Assembly: GCA_018821435.1 (NCBI GenBank) | Contig: JAHJME010000012.1 | Span: 186,001 to 250,000, forward strand | Source: Alphaproteobacteria bacterium | Lineage (GTDB): Bacteria; Pseudomonadota; Alphaproteobacteria; Caulobacterales; Caulobacteraceae | Direction of reading: 5' to 3' | Length of the DNA: 64,000 nucleotides | In this document: positions 17,797-25,983 of the stretch, one piece after another | Layout of the letters: every line of letters starts with the position of its first letter | How positions within the stretch are numbered: the first letter of the stretch is position 1 | Position numbers and translations under genes: made by a program | The notes under the pieces: generated by a model | What the model saw: the letters and a program-made list of their open reading frames with translations, nothing else | Told to the model about the DNA's origin: nothing | Databases searched by the model: none

Positions 17797-18561
17797 TTGG
17801 CTGTTGATTTGACGGGAACGGTGGCGGTGATCACCGGCGCGAGCGGCGGGCTGGGTGCGCATTTCGCCCGATTGCTGGCGGCCCGGGGCGCCGCCGTCGC
17901 CGTAACCGCGAGGCGGGTGGACAAGATTCAGGCGCTGGCGGACGAGATCGCCAAGGGCGGCGGCCGGGCGATGGCGCTGGCCCTCGACGTGGCCGACGCT
18001 GCGGCGATCGGTCCCGCCCTGGATGTTGTCCAGGCCGAGCTCGGGCCCATCGGCATCCTGGTCAACAACGCCGGGATCGGCGGGGAGGGGCTGGCGCTGG
18101 ACATCTCGATCGAGGATTTCGACGCCACGTTCGACGTCAATGTTCGCGGCACCTTCTTCGCCGCCCGAGAGGCCGCCAAGCGGATGATCGCGGCCAAGGT
18201 CGAGGGGCGCATCGTCAACATCGCCTCGATCGCCAGCCATACGGTGCTTCCCGGCCTGTCGGCCTACTGTGGTTCGAAGTCGGCGGTGGCGATGCTGACC
18301 CGCAGCCTGGCGCGGGAGTGGGCGCGGCGCGGTATCGCGGTGAACGCCCTGGCTCCGGGCTACATCGAGACCGCGATCAACGACGCCTGGTGGCCGACCG
18401 AGGGCGGCCAGCGGCAGCTCAAGGGCTTCCCGCGCCGCCGGCTGATGGATGCCTCTGAGTTGGACGAGGCCTTCCTGCTGCTGGCCGGCCCGGGCGCGAA
18501 GGCCATGACCGGCAGCCTGATCACCGTGGACGACGGCCAGTCGCTGCCGGGCGGCGGCTGA
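17797..18561 (+). CDS. short-chain dehydrogenase/reductase
   Basis: Classical SDR of 254 residues. It shows the cofactor motif TGASGGLG, NNAG after the fourth strand, a catalytic Ser in NIASIASH and the YxxxK pair in YCGSK. The C-terminal region ends with GSLITVDDGQSLPGGG, common in enzymes annotated as 3-oxoacyl reductases or alcohol dehydrogenases, so the substrate cannot be fixed. I place the start at TTG 17797 because GGAGG lies about 7 bases upstream and the protein then begins MAVDLTGTVAVITGA; the open frame continues 12 codons further without a usual start. It precedes the CoA transferase gene by 60 bases and may act with it on an acyl-CoA. Confidence 0.85.
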   Translation: MAVDLTGTVAVITGASGGLGAHFARLLAARGAAVAVTARRVDKIQALADEIAKGGGRAMALALDVADAAAIGPALDVVQAELGPIGILVNNAGIGGEGLALDISIEDFDATFDVNVRGTFFAAREAAKRMIAAKVEGRIVNIASIASHTVLPGLSAYCGSKSAVAMLTRSLAREWARRGIAVNALAPGYIETAINDAWWPTEGGQRQLKGFPRRRLMDASELDEAFLLLAGPGAKAMTGSLITVDDGQSLPGGG

Positions 18562-18621
18562 CGGGTTGGCTGACCGAAGGGCAACGCGGCTAGCGTCAGC
18601 GCGATATCGAAGGAGAAACGC

Positions 18622-19752
18622 ATGCGCCAGGGTCCGCTCACCGGCCTGAAGATCGTCGAGTTCGCGGGCATCGGCCCCGGCCCGTTCTGCGGCATGCTGC
18701 TGTCCGACCTGGGCGCCGACGTCGTGCGGATCGACCGCAAGGGACAGGGTCGCGGCGCGCCGTCGGACATCACCTCGCGCGGCCGGCGCTCGGTGGCGCT
18801 CGACCTCAAGACGCCCGAGGCGGTCGAGGCCTGCCTGAAGCTGATGGACGCCGCCGACGCGGTCATCGAGGGCTTCCGGCCCGGCGTCATGGAGCGCTTG
18901 GGCCTGGGGCCGGACGTGGCGCTGAAGCGCAATCCCAAGCTGGTGTTCGGCCGCATGACCGGCTGGGGACAGACCGGCCCGTACGCCATGGCCGCCGGCC
19001 ATGACATGAACTACATCGCCATCACCGGCGCGCTGCACGCCATCGGGACCGAGGACAAGCCGATCCCGCCGCTGAACCTGGTCGGCGATTTCGGGGGCGG
19101 GGCGCTCTATCTGGCCTTCGGGCTGATGGCCGGCGTGATCCAGGCCCGCGAGACCGGCAAGGGCCAGGTCATCGATTGCGCCATGAGCGACGGCGCCGCC
19201 TCGCTGATGGCCATGTTCTACGGCTTCAAGGCCGCCGGCATGTGGAAGGAAGAGCGCCGCTCCAACCTGCTGGATGGCGGTGCGCACTTCTACGACACCT
19301 ACCAGTGCAGCGACGGAAAATGGGTCTCGATCGGGTCGATCGAGCCGCAGTTCTACGCCCTGTTGCTGGAGAAGACCGGCATCAACGACCCGGAATTCCA
19401 GAAGCAGCACGACCGCTCCGCCTGGGGCAGCCTGCGCCAGAAGCTGGCCCATGTAATCGCCCAGAAGACCCAGGCCGAATGGACCGCGATCATGGGCGGC
19501 ACCGACGTCTGCTTCGCCCCCGTCCTGGACCTCGACGAGGCGCCCAAGCATCCGCACAACGCCGCGCGGCAGACGTTCGTGGAGTTGGGTGGAGTCGTGC
19601 AACCGGCCCCTGCGCCGCGCTTCTCGGCCACGCCGGGCGCGATCCAGGGTCCGCCGCCCGCCATCGGCGCCCACGATCGCGAGGCGCTCAGCGACTGGGG
19701 CTTCTCGGACGCCGAGATCGGCGCGCTGCAGACCGCCGGCGCGCTGGCGTAA
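18622..19752 (+). CDS. CaiB/BaiF family CoA transferase, alpha-methylacyl-CoA racemase-like
   Basis: 376 residues of the class III CoA transferase fold. The N-terminus [38 protein letters not shown] and the block [33 protein letters not shown] are typical of alpha-methylacyl-CoA racemase, which flips the 2-methyl stereocentre so branched acyl-CoAs can enter beta-oxidation. The conserved AGHDMNY block fits racemases better than formyl- or carnitine-CoA transferases. AAGGAGA lies 8 bases before the ATG. It follows an SDR in the same direction, fitting an acyl-CoA degradation role. Confidence 0.88.
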   Translation: MRQGPLTGLKIVEFAGIGPGPFCGMLLSDLGADVVRIDRKGQGRGAPSDITSRGRRSVALDLKTPEAVEACLKLMDAADAVIEGFRPGVMERLGLGPDVALKRNPKLVFGRMTGWGQTGPYAMAAGHDMNYIAITGALHAIGTEDKPIPPLNLVGDFGGGALYLAFGLMAGVIQARETGKGQVIDCAMSDGAASLMAMFYGFKAAGMWKEERRSNLLDGGAHFYDTYQCSDGKWVSIGSIEPQFYALLLEKTGINDPEFQKQHDRSAWGSLRQKLAHVIAQKTQAEWTAIMGGTDVCFAPVLDLDEAPKHPHNAARQTFVELGGVVQPAPAPRFSATPGAIQGPPPAIGAHDREALSDWGFSDAEIGALQTAGALA

Positions 19753-19897
19753 CACTCAGCCGGAACAACACGTTACCTGAAGGACGCGTTCAGACCCGGT
19801 TCAGCCGGGAAATCGCACCTTGGGGCTCGGATCGGTCGTCGCGCTCTCCCGTCCCTCGAAGCGGCGGCCGGCCCGGATGGAAAGACACGCCCATCGG

Positions 19898-19931
19898 CGG
19901 CGCGCCACCTACTAACCCGGGTGGCGCGCCG
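19898..19931. repeat. perfect 12-bp inverted repeat (hairpin) in the gap before the YihY gene
   Basis: The arms 19898-19909 (CGGCGCGCCACC) and 19920-19931 are exact reverse complements separated by 10 bases. It lies in the 235-base gap between the CoA transferase stop and the YihY/BrkB start, the longest gene-free stretch in this part. No T-run follows on the plus strand, so it is not a classical intrinsic terminator; it could be a Rho-assisted terminator, an RNA processing site or an operator. The rest of the gap shows nothing else I can name. Confidence 0.6.
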
Positions 19932-19987
19932 TTACCATTTGGGCCAAGGGTTGCCCGACCCTGAGTCGAGCCCCAATTTCTCCGCGC

Positions 19988-20914
19988 ATGACATTCCTTG
20001 AGCTGATCCGCCGCGTCCGTGAGGGGCAATGGGACCCCGTCCATGGACTTCGGCTCAGCCTGACCGTGCTGGGCAAGGCGCTGTCGCGGCTCTGGGGTCG
20101 CGACGTGATGCTGTACAACGGCGGCGTCTCGTTCTTCGTCATGCTGGCGATCTTCCCGGCTCTGGCGATCATGATGGGCCTGTACAGCCTGCTCTCCGAC
20201 CCGACCCAGGTGGCGGCGCAGGGCGAGGCCATGGCCCGCGTCATGCCGGACGCCGCGCGGCTGATCTTCCAGAGCGAACTCATGCGCCTGTCGCGCGCGC
20301 CGCCCGAGACCGTGTCGGTGCAGAGCGGCATGGCCCTGCTGATTGGCGGTTACGCCTCGCACCGGGGTTTCAAGGCGCTGTTGGCGGGCCTGTCGTTCAT
20401 CCACGACGAGGACAAGCCGCGCGGCTTCCTCAGCTTCAATCTGATCGCCCTGGCGGTGACCATCGCGGCCCTGGCGGCGCTGGCCATCCTCTCGATGGTG
20501 TTCTTCGGCTTCCGGATCCTCGGTGAGACTTTCGACCTGCGGCCGCTGCGCGGGGCGCTGTGGCTCTACAGCGAGTGGACCTGGGCCAGCGTGGGCATGA
20601 CCCTGGGCATGGCGCTGATCTATCGCTGGGCGATGTCGCGTGAGCCGGTTGAGTGGCGTGCCTCGCTGCTGGGCGGCGCGGCGGCGGCGGGCCTGTGCAT
20701 CTTCGCCTCCTGGGCCCTCGGGTACTACGTCACTGACATCGCCGAGCTGGGCGTCACCTACGGCTCCGTCGCCACCGTGGTGATCTTCCTGATCTGGCTG
20801 TCCTGGAACGTGAACGCCGTCTTCTTCGGCGGGGCCCTGGCGACCGAGGTCGAGATCGCGGTGCATCGCCGGCGCGTCCCCCTGGCGTCGGAGCTGGTCG
20901 GCCTGCGCGACTAG
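19988..20914 (+). CDS. YihY/virulence factor BrkB family membrane protein
   Basis: 308-residue inner-membrane protein with six hydrophobic segments and the family blocks LYNGGVSFFVMLAIFPALAIMMGLYS near residue 42 and GVTYGSVATVVIFLIWLSWNVNAVFFGGALATEVE near the C-terminus. Once called RNase BN, the family is now regarded as a membrane protein of uncertain function. The start ATG has no strong ribosome site. Its stop shares four bases with that of the convergent tusA-like gene. Confidence 0.9.
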   Translation: MTFLELIRRVREGQWDPVHGLRLSLTVLGKALSRLWGRDVMLYNGGVSFFVMLAIFPALAIMMGLYSLLSDPTQVAAQGEAMARVMPDAARLIFQSELMRLSRAPPETVSVQSGMALLIGGYASHRGFKALLAGLSFIHDEDKPRGFLSFNLIALAVTIAALAALAILSMVFFGFRILGETFDLRPLRGALWLYSEWTWASVGMTLGMALIYRWAMSREPVEWRASLLGGAAAAGLCIFASWALGYYVTDIAELGVTYGSVATVVIFLIWLSWNVNAVFFGGALATEVEIAVHRRRVPLASELVGLRD

Positions 20915-21141
20915 GCCTTGGCGATCAGGAAGCTCAGGGCTCCTTCCAAGTCGCTTTGCTCCAGCACGGTCGCGCCCGCCTGGGTCGCAAAGTGGGGAAC
21001 GTCGATCCGGGCGAGGGGATCGTCGGCCAGCAGCCGCACCCGCGCACCGGCCGGAGCCGCCTCCAGCGCGCGCCGCAGCCGCAGCGTCGGCACCGGACAG
21101 CGGTGACCGCGCGCGTCGACCAAGATCTCGTCGGAAGCCAT
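20911..21141 (-). CDS. TusA-family sulfur carrier protein
   Basis: 76 residues. The motif DARGHRCPVPTLRLRRALE contains the CPxP site with the persulfide-forming Cys15, the hallmark of TusA/SirA proteins that relay sulfur to thiouridine, molybdenum cofactor or other pathways. An in-frame extension of 37 codons exists upstream, but the ATG at 21139-21141 begins directly before the conserved domain and matches family length. It converges on the YihY gene with a four-base stop overlap. Whether it is true TusA or another carrier of the family cannot be told. Confidence 0.85.
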   Translation of the reverse strand: MASDEILVDARGHRCPVPTLRLRRALEAAPAGARVRLLADDPLARIDVPHFATQAGATVLEQSDLEGALSFLIAKA

Positions 21142-21265
21142 GGGGCCGCATACACCAGCGCGCGCATCCGACCCAGGCCTGACCTGCAGCGCGGGGAGGG
21201 CGGTCCCGGACATGGAAACGGGCGGCCCCACCGGTGTGGAGCCGCCCGCCATCGTCTCAACCGGT

Positions 21266-22831
21266 CTAGCGCGCCAAGTGGAGCGCGGCGATCTGGCCGG
21301 CGATGCTGGCGAACACCGCGGTCAGGGTCGAGGAATTTGTCACGTTGTAGAAGTTGTCGCGCGAGCTGGCGCAGTTCTGCAGCAGGGTGCTGGAGCCCGC
21401 CTCGACGCGGATCGTGTAGATCTCGATATTCTTGGCCTTCATGTTCGTACACAGCAGGCCCAGCCGGTAGTCCAGCGCCTGGGTCCGCGTGTCGTTGTTC
21501 ACGCCGTTCGACAGCGGCTGGCCGTTGGATTTGATGACCCGGCCCTGCCAGATGTAGGCGGTGCCCGCGTAGGTCCCGTCGTTCGGGGTGTCGCGCGTCG
21601 AGATGGTGTTCTCGCCGTCCGTCATCAGGACCAGGATTTTCTGGTGCTTCGGCGTATTGTAGGCGACGCCGTCGGCGAACGGACCCTGCGGCGATAGCGT
21701 GTTCCAGCCCCACGACATCCCGATCGGGATGTTGGTGTTGCCATCGGCGGTCAGGGCCTGGATGTCGTCGCGGATGGCCTGGAAGCTGGTGGACAGCCGC
21801 CGCATCTTCGACACGCCGCACCCGCGGTTGGGGCCGAAGGTCGTGCTCATCGAGCCCCGCTTCGTGCCGCCGTACTTCGTGATCGAACCCTGCTTGACCC
21901 GCCAGTTCGTGGTGCTGCCGGTGCCGTCGGGAAGGTAGTCGTTCTCGTAGTCGTCCGAGTAGCCGCTGGTCTTGCTGTCGGGCTCATCGGGCGCGAAGTA
22001 GGGGGTGTAGAGGGTGGCCGGCGTGCCGGTGCTGGGCGCGGTGTCCTGGACGTCGTAGGGCGCCTTGCGCATCTCCACGCACCCGCGCCAGGCCGTGCCG
22101 ATCTGCGAGAACAGGGTGAGGCGGTTGGCGTGCTGGGTGCCGCTGGCCTTGGTGAAAATCTCGTCGTTGATTGGCGAGGCGCCCGCCTGATCCACCCACG
22201 GCGCGTTGAGATAGGCCGCGCCATCGACGCGGACCGTGTTCGAGAAGGGCACCAGCGAGATTTTCACCGAGTCGGGCTCGACGCTCTTGTTGGCGGCCTC
22301 CTCCATCTTGGTGACGAAGTCCTTGGCCGCCTTCTTCATGTCCGCCAGCTTCGTGCCGTCGTTCATCGAGCCGGTCGTGTCGAGGACCAGGGCGATCTCG
22401 ACCTTGACGCTGGCGCGCACGACTTCGCTCGTCGCCTCGATGGAGATCACGCCGTTGCTCAGCAGGCCGGCGACGAACGGCCGGACCTCCAGCGACGCCG
22501 AGGCCACCACATTGCCGTTCTGGCCGAACTTGAAGCTGGTGGTCCCAAGCTTGAAGTCATCGCCCAGCGACAGGTTCTGCGCCAGGAAGCGGTCGCCGGC
22601 CGTCTTCAGCTGCGCATCCGTCGTCGATGTCGTGCGCGCGGAGGCCAGGGCGGCGGCGTCCAAGGCGTCCTGCAACTCGGCCTTCGCATTCGTCGCGCGC
22701 GCCAGGTCTACGGCGCCCAAACCCGCGACACAGATCGGCCCCATGGCCAGCGCGGCCACGATGGCGACATTCCCGCGATTGTCGAAGCGGCGGACCAATC
22801 GCCCGATGCCGGCAAAGCGTGACCTGCGCAT
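21266..22831 (-). CDS. TadG-like pilus assembly protein with a von Willebrand factor A domain
   Basis: 521 residues. After a short basic stretch, the N-terminal hydrophobic segment (NVAIVAALAMGPICVAGLGAVDLA) resembles the TadE/TadG pseudopilin-type anchor, followed by AKAELQDALDAAALA as in Flp pilus-associated proteins. A vWA domain starts near residue 143, with the metal-ion site DTTGSMNDG at 151-159 and ILVLMTDGENT later. Such proteins are exported and associated with Tad/Flp pilus assembly. It diverges from two TadE-like genes across 136 bases. The rest of the Tad secretion machine is not in this window. Confidence 0.85.
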   Translation of the reverse strand: MRRSRFAGIGRLVRRFDNRGNVAIVAALAMGPICVAGLGAVDLARATNAKAELQDALDAAALASARTTSTTDAQLKTAGDRFLAQNLSLGDDFKLGTTSFKFGQNGNVVASASLEVRPFVAGLLSNGVISIEATSEVVRASVKVEIALVLDTTGSMNDGTKLADMKKAAKDFVTKMEEAANKSVEPDSVKISLVPFSNTVRVDGAAYLNAPWVDQAGASPINDEIFTKASGTQHANRLTLFSQIGTAWRGCVEMRKAPYDVQDTAPSTGTPATLYTPYFAPDEPDSKTSGYSDDYENDYLPDGTGSTTNWRVKQGSITKYGGTKRGSMSTTFGPNRGCGVSKMRRLSTSFQAIRDDIQALTADGNTNIPIGMSWGWNTLSPQGPFADGVAYNTPKHQKILVLMTDGENTISTRDTPNDGTYAGTAYIWQGRVIKSNGQPLSNGVNNDTRTQALDYRLGLLCTNMKAKNIEIYTIRVEAGSSTLLQNCASSRDNFYNVTNSSTLTAVFASIAGQIAALHLAR

Positions 22832-22837
22832 GAGTTA

Positions 22838-22879
22838 TCCTGCGAACCGTTGTTATTGGTGACGCTGAATATCGCAGGA
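22838..22879. promoter_or_regulatory. 8-bp inverted repeat between the TadG-like and TadE-like genes
   Basis: TCCTGCGA at 22838-22845 and its exact complement at 22872-22879 are separated by 26 bases, within the divergent promoter region of the Tad-type genes, close to the TadG-like start. It could be an operator or chance; an 8-base pair at this spacing is weak evidence. A TTAA followed by a partial second half-site lies further right, not convincing as a CtrA box. Confidence 0.25.
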
Positions 22880-22967
22880 CGGCTAATCTCTCCTTATCCG
22901 GGACCGTTAAGTTCCCTTCACCGTGTTTCGCAACCTGATGTTTGTGTAACCGCGCCACGTTGCGCCC

Positions 22968-23486
22968 ATGCTCAAGATCGAGGCGCACAAGGCCCGCGCC
23001 AAGGCCTTCCATCGCGACGAAAACGGCGCCGCGGCGATCGAGTTCGCCTTGGTCGCGCCGGTGCTGTTCTTCGCACTGCTTTCGCTGTTCGAGATCGGCG
23101 CGCTGGGGATGATGACCAGCGGCCTGGACAATGCCGTCATCGACGCCTCGCGGCGTATCCGCACCGGCCGAAGCGACGCGGCGACGACGGCGTCGACCTT
23201 CGAACAACAGATCTGCGACCGGATGGGTGGGGCGGTCACCTCCTGCCGCGACCGACTGGTGGTCAGCGTCCAGAAATACTCGGCCTTCGCCAGTGCGTCG
23301 GCCGCGGCGACCTCGCAGCCGGCGGGGCAGTTCGACAAGGGCCGGGCCAGCGACATCATCCTGGTCAAGGCCAACTACAAATGGCCGCTCATGAGCCCGT
23401 TCCTAGCCACGGCCTACGGACGCAACGGCCCGATGGATATCACCATCGCCTCTCGCGTCGCCTTCAAGAACGAGCCGTTCGAATGA
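22968..23486 (+). CDS. TadE-like pseudopilin (first of two)
   Basis: 172 residues. The N-terminal segment DENGAAAIEFALVAPVLFFALLSLFEIGA is the TadE signature: a basic leader, a Gly before the hydrophobic stretch and Glu at +5, the features recognised by a prepilin peptidase such as TadV/CpaA. The remainder is a periplasmic domain with paired cysteines (QQICDRM, VTSCRDR). It overlaps the next TadE-like gene by four bases (ATGA). Members act as minor pilins of the Tad/Flp system. Confidence 0.88.
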   Translation: MLKIEAHKARAKAFHRDENGAAAIEFALVAPVLFFALLSLFEIGALGMMTSGLDNAVIDASRRIRTGRSDAATTASTFEQQICDRMGGAVTSCRDRLVVSVQKYSAFASASAAATSQPAGQFDKGRASDIILVKANYKWPLMSPFLATAYGRNGPMDITIASRVAFKNEPFE

Positions 23487-24004
23487 TCGTGTTCCTGCGC
23501 CGCCTCGCGGCAGACCGAAAGGGCGCCTCGGCCGTTGAGTTCGCCCTGATCCTCCCGATCCTGTTCCTGCTGCACATCGGCGCGGCCGAGGCGCTGCAGG
23601 CCTATGTCGCGCAGCGCAACGTGGCCCACATCGCCAGCACCATGGCCGACATCACCGCCCGCAACCGGACGATCAGCAACGCCGAGCTGAACGATGTGCT
23701 GAGCGCCAGCGTCGCGGTGATGTACCCGTTCCCCAGCGTGCGCCTGCAACAGCGGGTCTCCAGCATCAGCGCCGACGGCTCCGGTACGATCACGACGGAC
23801 TGGACCGCCAAGAAGGACTACACGGCGGCCGGCTCGCCGAGCTTGCCGCAGGGCTACCTGCGCTCCAACGAGAGCGTGATCGTCACCGACGTCATCTACG
23901 ACTACAAGCCCACCTTCGGCTTCTTCCTCCCGGACACGATCCGGATGGTCCGCCACGCCTATGTGCGGCCCCGCCTCTCGGCCAAGGTGGAAAAGGTCAG
24001 CTAG
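23483..24004 (+). CDS. TadE-like pseudopilin (second of two)
   Basis: 173 residues. RRLAADRKGASAVEFALILPILFLLHIGAAEAL at the N-terminus repeats the TadE pattern, with Glu at +5 after the Gly. The ATG at 23483 overlaps the previous stop (ATGA), so both proteins are probably made together in matched amounts. The C-terminal domain has no motif I can name. tRNA-Ser begins 45 bases downstream of its stop. Confidence 0.85.
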   Translation: MIVFLRRLAADRKGASAVEFALILPILFLLHIGAAEALQAYVAQRNVAHIASTMADITARNRTISNAELNDVLSASVAVMYPFPSVRLQQRVSSISADGSGTITTDWTAKKDYTAAGSPSLPQGYLRSNESVIVTDVIYDYKPTFGFFLPDTIRMVRHAYVRPRLSAKVEKVS

Positions 24005-24009
24005 GCCCA

Positions 24010-24040
24010 TTGGAGCCTGGGCCGCGCGCCTGCTAGAAGC
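24010..24040 (+). promoter_or_regulatory. candidate tRNA-Ser promoter
   Basis: TTGGAG at 24010-24015, then 16 bases, then GCTAGAAG, resembling the Caulobacter housekeeping consensus (TTGAC then GCTANAWC). It ends about 10 bases before the mature tRNA, a normal distance for a tRNA promoter. Judged by eye. Confidence 0.45.
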
Positions 24041-24049
24041 GCCCGCGCT

Positions 24050-24139
24050 GGACAGGTGGCCGAGTGGTTTAAGGCAGCGGTCTTGAAAACCGCCGTAGGT
24101 GAGAGCCTACCGTGGGTTCGAATCCCACCCTGTCCGCCA
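24050..24139 (+). tRNA. tRNA-Ser, anticodon UGA
   Basis: 90-nucleotide cloverleaf of class II. The acceptor stem GGACAGG (24050-24056) pairs with CCTGTCC (24129-24135), followed by discriminator G and an encoded CCA. The anticodon stem-loop GCGGT-CTTGAAA-ACCGC gives the anticodon TGA, reading UCA and UCG serine codons. A long variable arm and the T-arm GTGGG-TTCGAAT-CCCAC complete it. A degraded second copy of its 3' end lies downstream. Confidence 0.97.
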
Positions 24140-24183
24140 AACACCGGGGTCTGGTCGTCGAACCCACAACGTCAAGCAAAGAT

Positions 24184-24229
24184 GTGCGGCGCAGCCGCAC
24201 AGGGGTTCGAATCCCACCCTGTCCGCCAA
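24184..24229 (+). repeat. degraded duplicate of the tRNA-Ser 3' end
   Basis: Bases 24203-24229 repeat bases 24114-24140 exactly (27 bases: part of the T-stem, T-loop, the rest of the T-arm, acceptor 3' strand and CCA). Just before it is a perfect 7-bp hairpin (GTGCGGC-GCA-GCCGCAC, 24184-24200) at the place where a class II variable arm would be. The 5' T-stem strand no longer pairs fully and there is no 5' acceptor or anticodon arm, so this is not a working tRNA. It may be a tRNA remnant or an integration scar. The 63 bases between the repeats contain no gene. Confidence 0.8.
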
Positions 24230-24311
24230 GCCTAAGGTGCAGCTCGGCAATTCCCGGTTAACCCTGTCGCAAGCTTCCCCGCCCAAGATTCGGCGTGAGT
24301 CGGAGGCGGAT

Positions 24312-25316
24312 ATGACGAAGTCCCAGAACGTCGGGCGGTGCGCCCGGATCGCGGTCATCCTGTTGGCGGGCGCGTCGCTGACCGCCTGCGTGACGCCGCG
24401 CTATCCCAGCCGCGCCGACGGAACGGGCAAGGCTCCCGCGCCGATGGGCCAGGGCGCTTACAAGGTGGGCAAGCCCTATCAGGTGGGCGGTGTCTGGTAC
24501 GTGCCGCGCGAGCAGCCGAACTACGACGAGCGGGGCGTCGCCTCGTGGTACGGCGACGAGTTCCACATGAAGGCCACCGCCAACGGCGAGACCTTCGACA
24601 TGACGACGGCCTCCGCGGCCCACACGACGCTGCCCTTGCCCTCGATGGTCGAGGTGACGAACCTCGACAACGGCCGGAAGCTGGTGGTCCGGGTCAACGA
24701 TCGCGGCCCGTTCGTGGATAATCGCATCATCGACCTCAGCCGCGCGGCGGCGCACGAGCTCGGCTACGACCGCGCGGGCCTGGCCAACGTCCGCGTCCGT
24801 TACCTCGGCCCCGCGCCGCTGACCGGCCGCGGCGACGGTGTCCGCTACGCCAGCGCCGCCCCGCTCGCGACCCGCCTGGCGCCGGCCGCCATCGCGCCCC
24901 TGGCGGCGGCGTCCTCGACGTCGGACCCGGCGATGGAGATCGCGGCCGGCGGACCGTCGCGCGCCATGACGGTGCGATCGGACCGTGCCGACATCTCGGT
25001 CCAGTCGCTGCCGCCGATCACCGGTTCGGCGATCTCGAACACGCCCATCGCCGGCCAGACCGTCATGGCCTCGGCCGTCTCGACATCGGCGCTGCGCATC
25101 CAGGCCGGGGCGTTCTCCAGCGAGATCAACGCCCAGCGCGCCGTGGCCCAACTTTCCCAGGCCGGCCGGGCGTCGATCGAGCCGCTGCAGCGCAACGGCA
25201 CGACGCTCTATCGGGTGGTCATGCCCGCGCCGGCCGACGAGGCCGCGGCCTATGCCCTGCGCGATCGCGTCGCCAGCATCGGCTTCGCCGACGCGCGCGT
25301 GGTCAGCAGCTTCTAG
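24312..25316 (+). CDS. rlpA: RlpA-family septal ring lipoprotein with SPOR domain
   Basis: 334 residues. The lipobox LTAC (Cys26) after a hydrophobic signal marks an outer-membrane lipoprotein. The double-psi beta-barrel domain GVASWYGDEFHMKATANGETFDM through VRVNDRGPFVDNRIIDLSRAAA is the RlpA core; in other species it is a lytic transglycosylase cutting glycan strands lacking stem peptides. A C-terminal SPOR domain (ALRIQAGAFSSEINAQRAV to the end) binds septal peptidoglycan. The frame is open upstream through the tRNA region, but the ATG at 24312 has GGAGGCGG before it and starts a proper signal peptide. Confidence 0.92.
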   Translation: MTKSQNVGRCARIAVILLAGASLTACVTPRYPSRADGTGKAPAPMGQGAYKVGKPYQVGGVWYVPREQPNYDERGVASWYGDEFHMKATANGETFDMTTASAAHTTLPLPSMVEVTNLDNGRKLVVRVNDRGPFVDNRIIDLSRAAAHELGYDRAGLANVRVRYLGPAPLTGRGDGVRYASAAPLATRLAPAAIAPLAAASSTSDPAMEIAAGGPSRAMTVRSDRADISVQSLPPITGSAISNTPIAGQTVMASAVSTSALRIQAGAFSSEINAQRAVAQLSQAGRASIEPLQRNGTTLYRVVMPAPADEAAAYALRDRVASIGFADARVVSSF

Positions 25317-25347
25317 ACATCCGCGCCGAACGCGCCAATTTGGCCGC

Positions 25348-25983
25348 GTGACACGCGGTTGTTTCATCACGTTCGAAGGCGGCGAGGGCGCCGGGAAATC
25401 CACCCAGGTCCAGCGCCTCGCCGCGCGCCTGACGGCCGACGGCCGCGAGGTCGTGACCACCCGTGAGCCGGGCGGCTCGCCCGGGGCGGAGAGCATCCGC
25501 GACATCGTCCTGCGCGGCGACGCCGACCGCTGGAGCCCGGTCACCGAGACCCTCCTGATGTACGCCGCGCGGCGCGACCACATCGAACGCGTGATCCGTC
25601 CCGCGCTGGACCGTGGCGCCTGGGTGATCTGCGACCGCTTCGCCGATTCAACGCGGGCCTATCAGGGCGCCGCCGGCGGCGTGGACCCCGCCTTCATCAC
25701 CGCGCTCGAGACCTATATCCTGGAGACCACCCGGCCCGACCTGACCCTGGTGTTCGACCTGCCGTGCGAGACCGGTCTGGCGCGCGCCCATGCGCGGGCC
25801 GGCGCCGAGATGCGGTTCGAGTCCAAGGGCATGGCGTTCCACGAGCGGCTGCGCGCCGGCTTCCAGGCCATCGCCGCCGCCGAGCCCGACCGCTGCGCCG
25901 TCATCGACGCCACGGCGGCCATGGACGCGGTCGAGGCCGCCATCTGGACGACAGTCCAGGCCAGGCTGGCCGTGCATGGCTGA
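25348..25983 (+). CDS. tmk: thymidylate kinase
   Basis: Phosphorylates dTMP to dTDP for DNA synthesis. The P-loop FEGGEGAGKST is at residues 9-19, the DR motif with nucleotide-specific region is CDRFADSTRAYQG, and the lid-like stretch contains MRFESKGMAFHERL. At 211 residues it is full length. It starts with GTG at 25348, since no ATG fits ahead of the P-loop; the usual N-terminus is TRGCFITFEG. Its stop overlaps the holB start by 8 bases, and tmk-holB is a common bacterial pair. Confidence 0.95.
   Translation: MTRGCFITFEGGEGAGKSTQVQRLAARLTADGREVVTTREPGGSPGAESIRDIVLRGDADRWSPVTETLLMYAARRDHIERVIRPALDRGAWVICDRFADSTRAYQGAAGGVDPAFITALETYILETTRPDLTLVFDLPCETGLARAHARAGAEMRFESKGMAFHERLRAGFQAIAAAEPDRCAVIDATAAMDAVEAAIWTTVQARLAVHG

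Noticed and set aside
22900..22930. Possible CtrA-binding box (TTAA-N7-TTAA) in front of the TadE-like genes
   Set aside because: Only one half-site matches; the second half reads TCAC. Too weak to claim.
24184..24200. Hairpin after tRNA-Ser considered as its terminator
   Set aside because: There is no T-run and the copied tRNA 3' end follows directly, so it fits a variable-arm remnant better than a terminator.
24099..24311. Upstream extension of rlpA running through tRNA-Ser
   Set aside because: The extra residues (RGFESHPVRQTP and repeats) are translated tRNA sequence. The signal peptide begins at the ATG at 24312 behind a good ribosome site.
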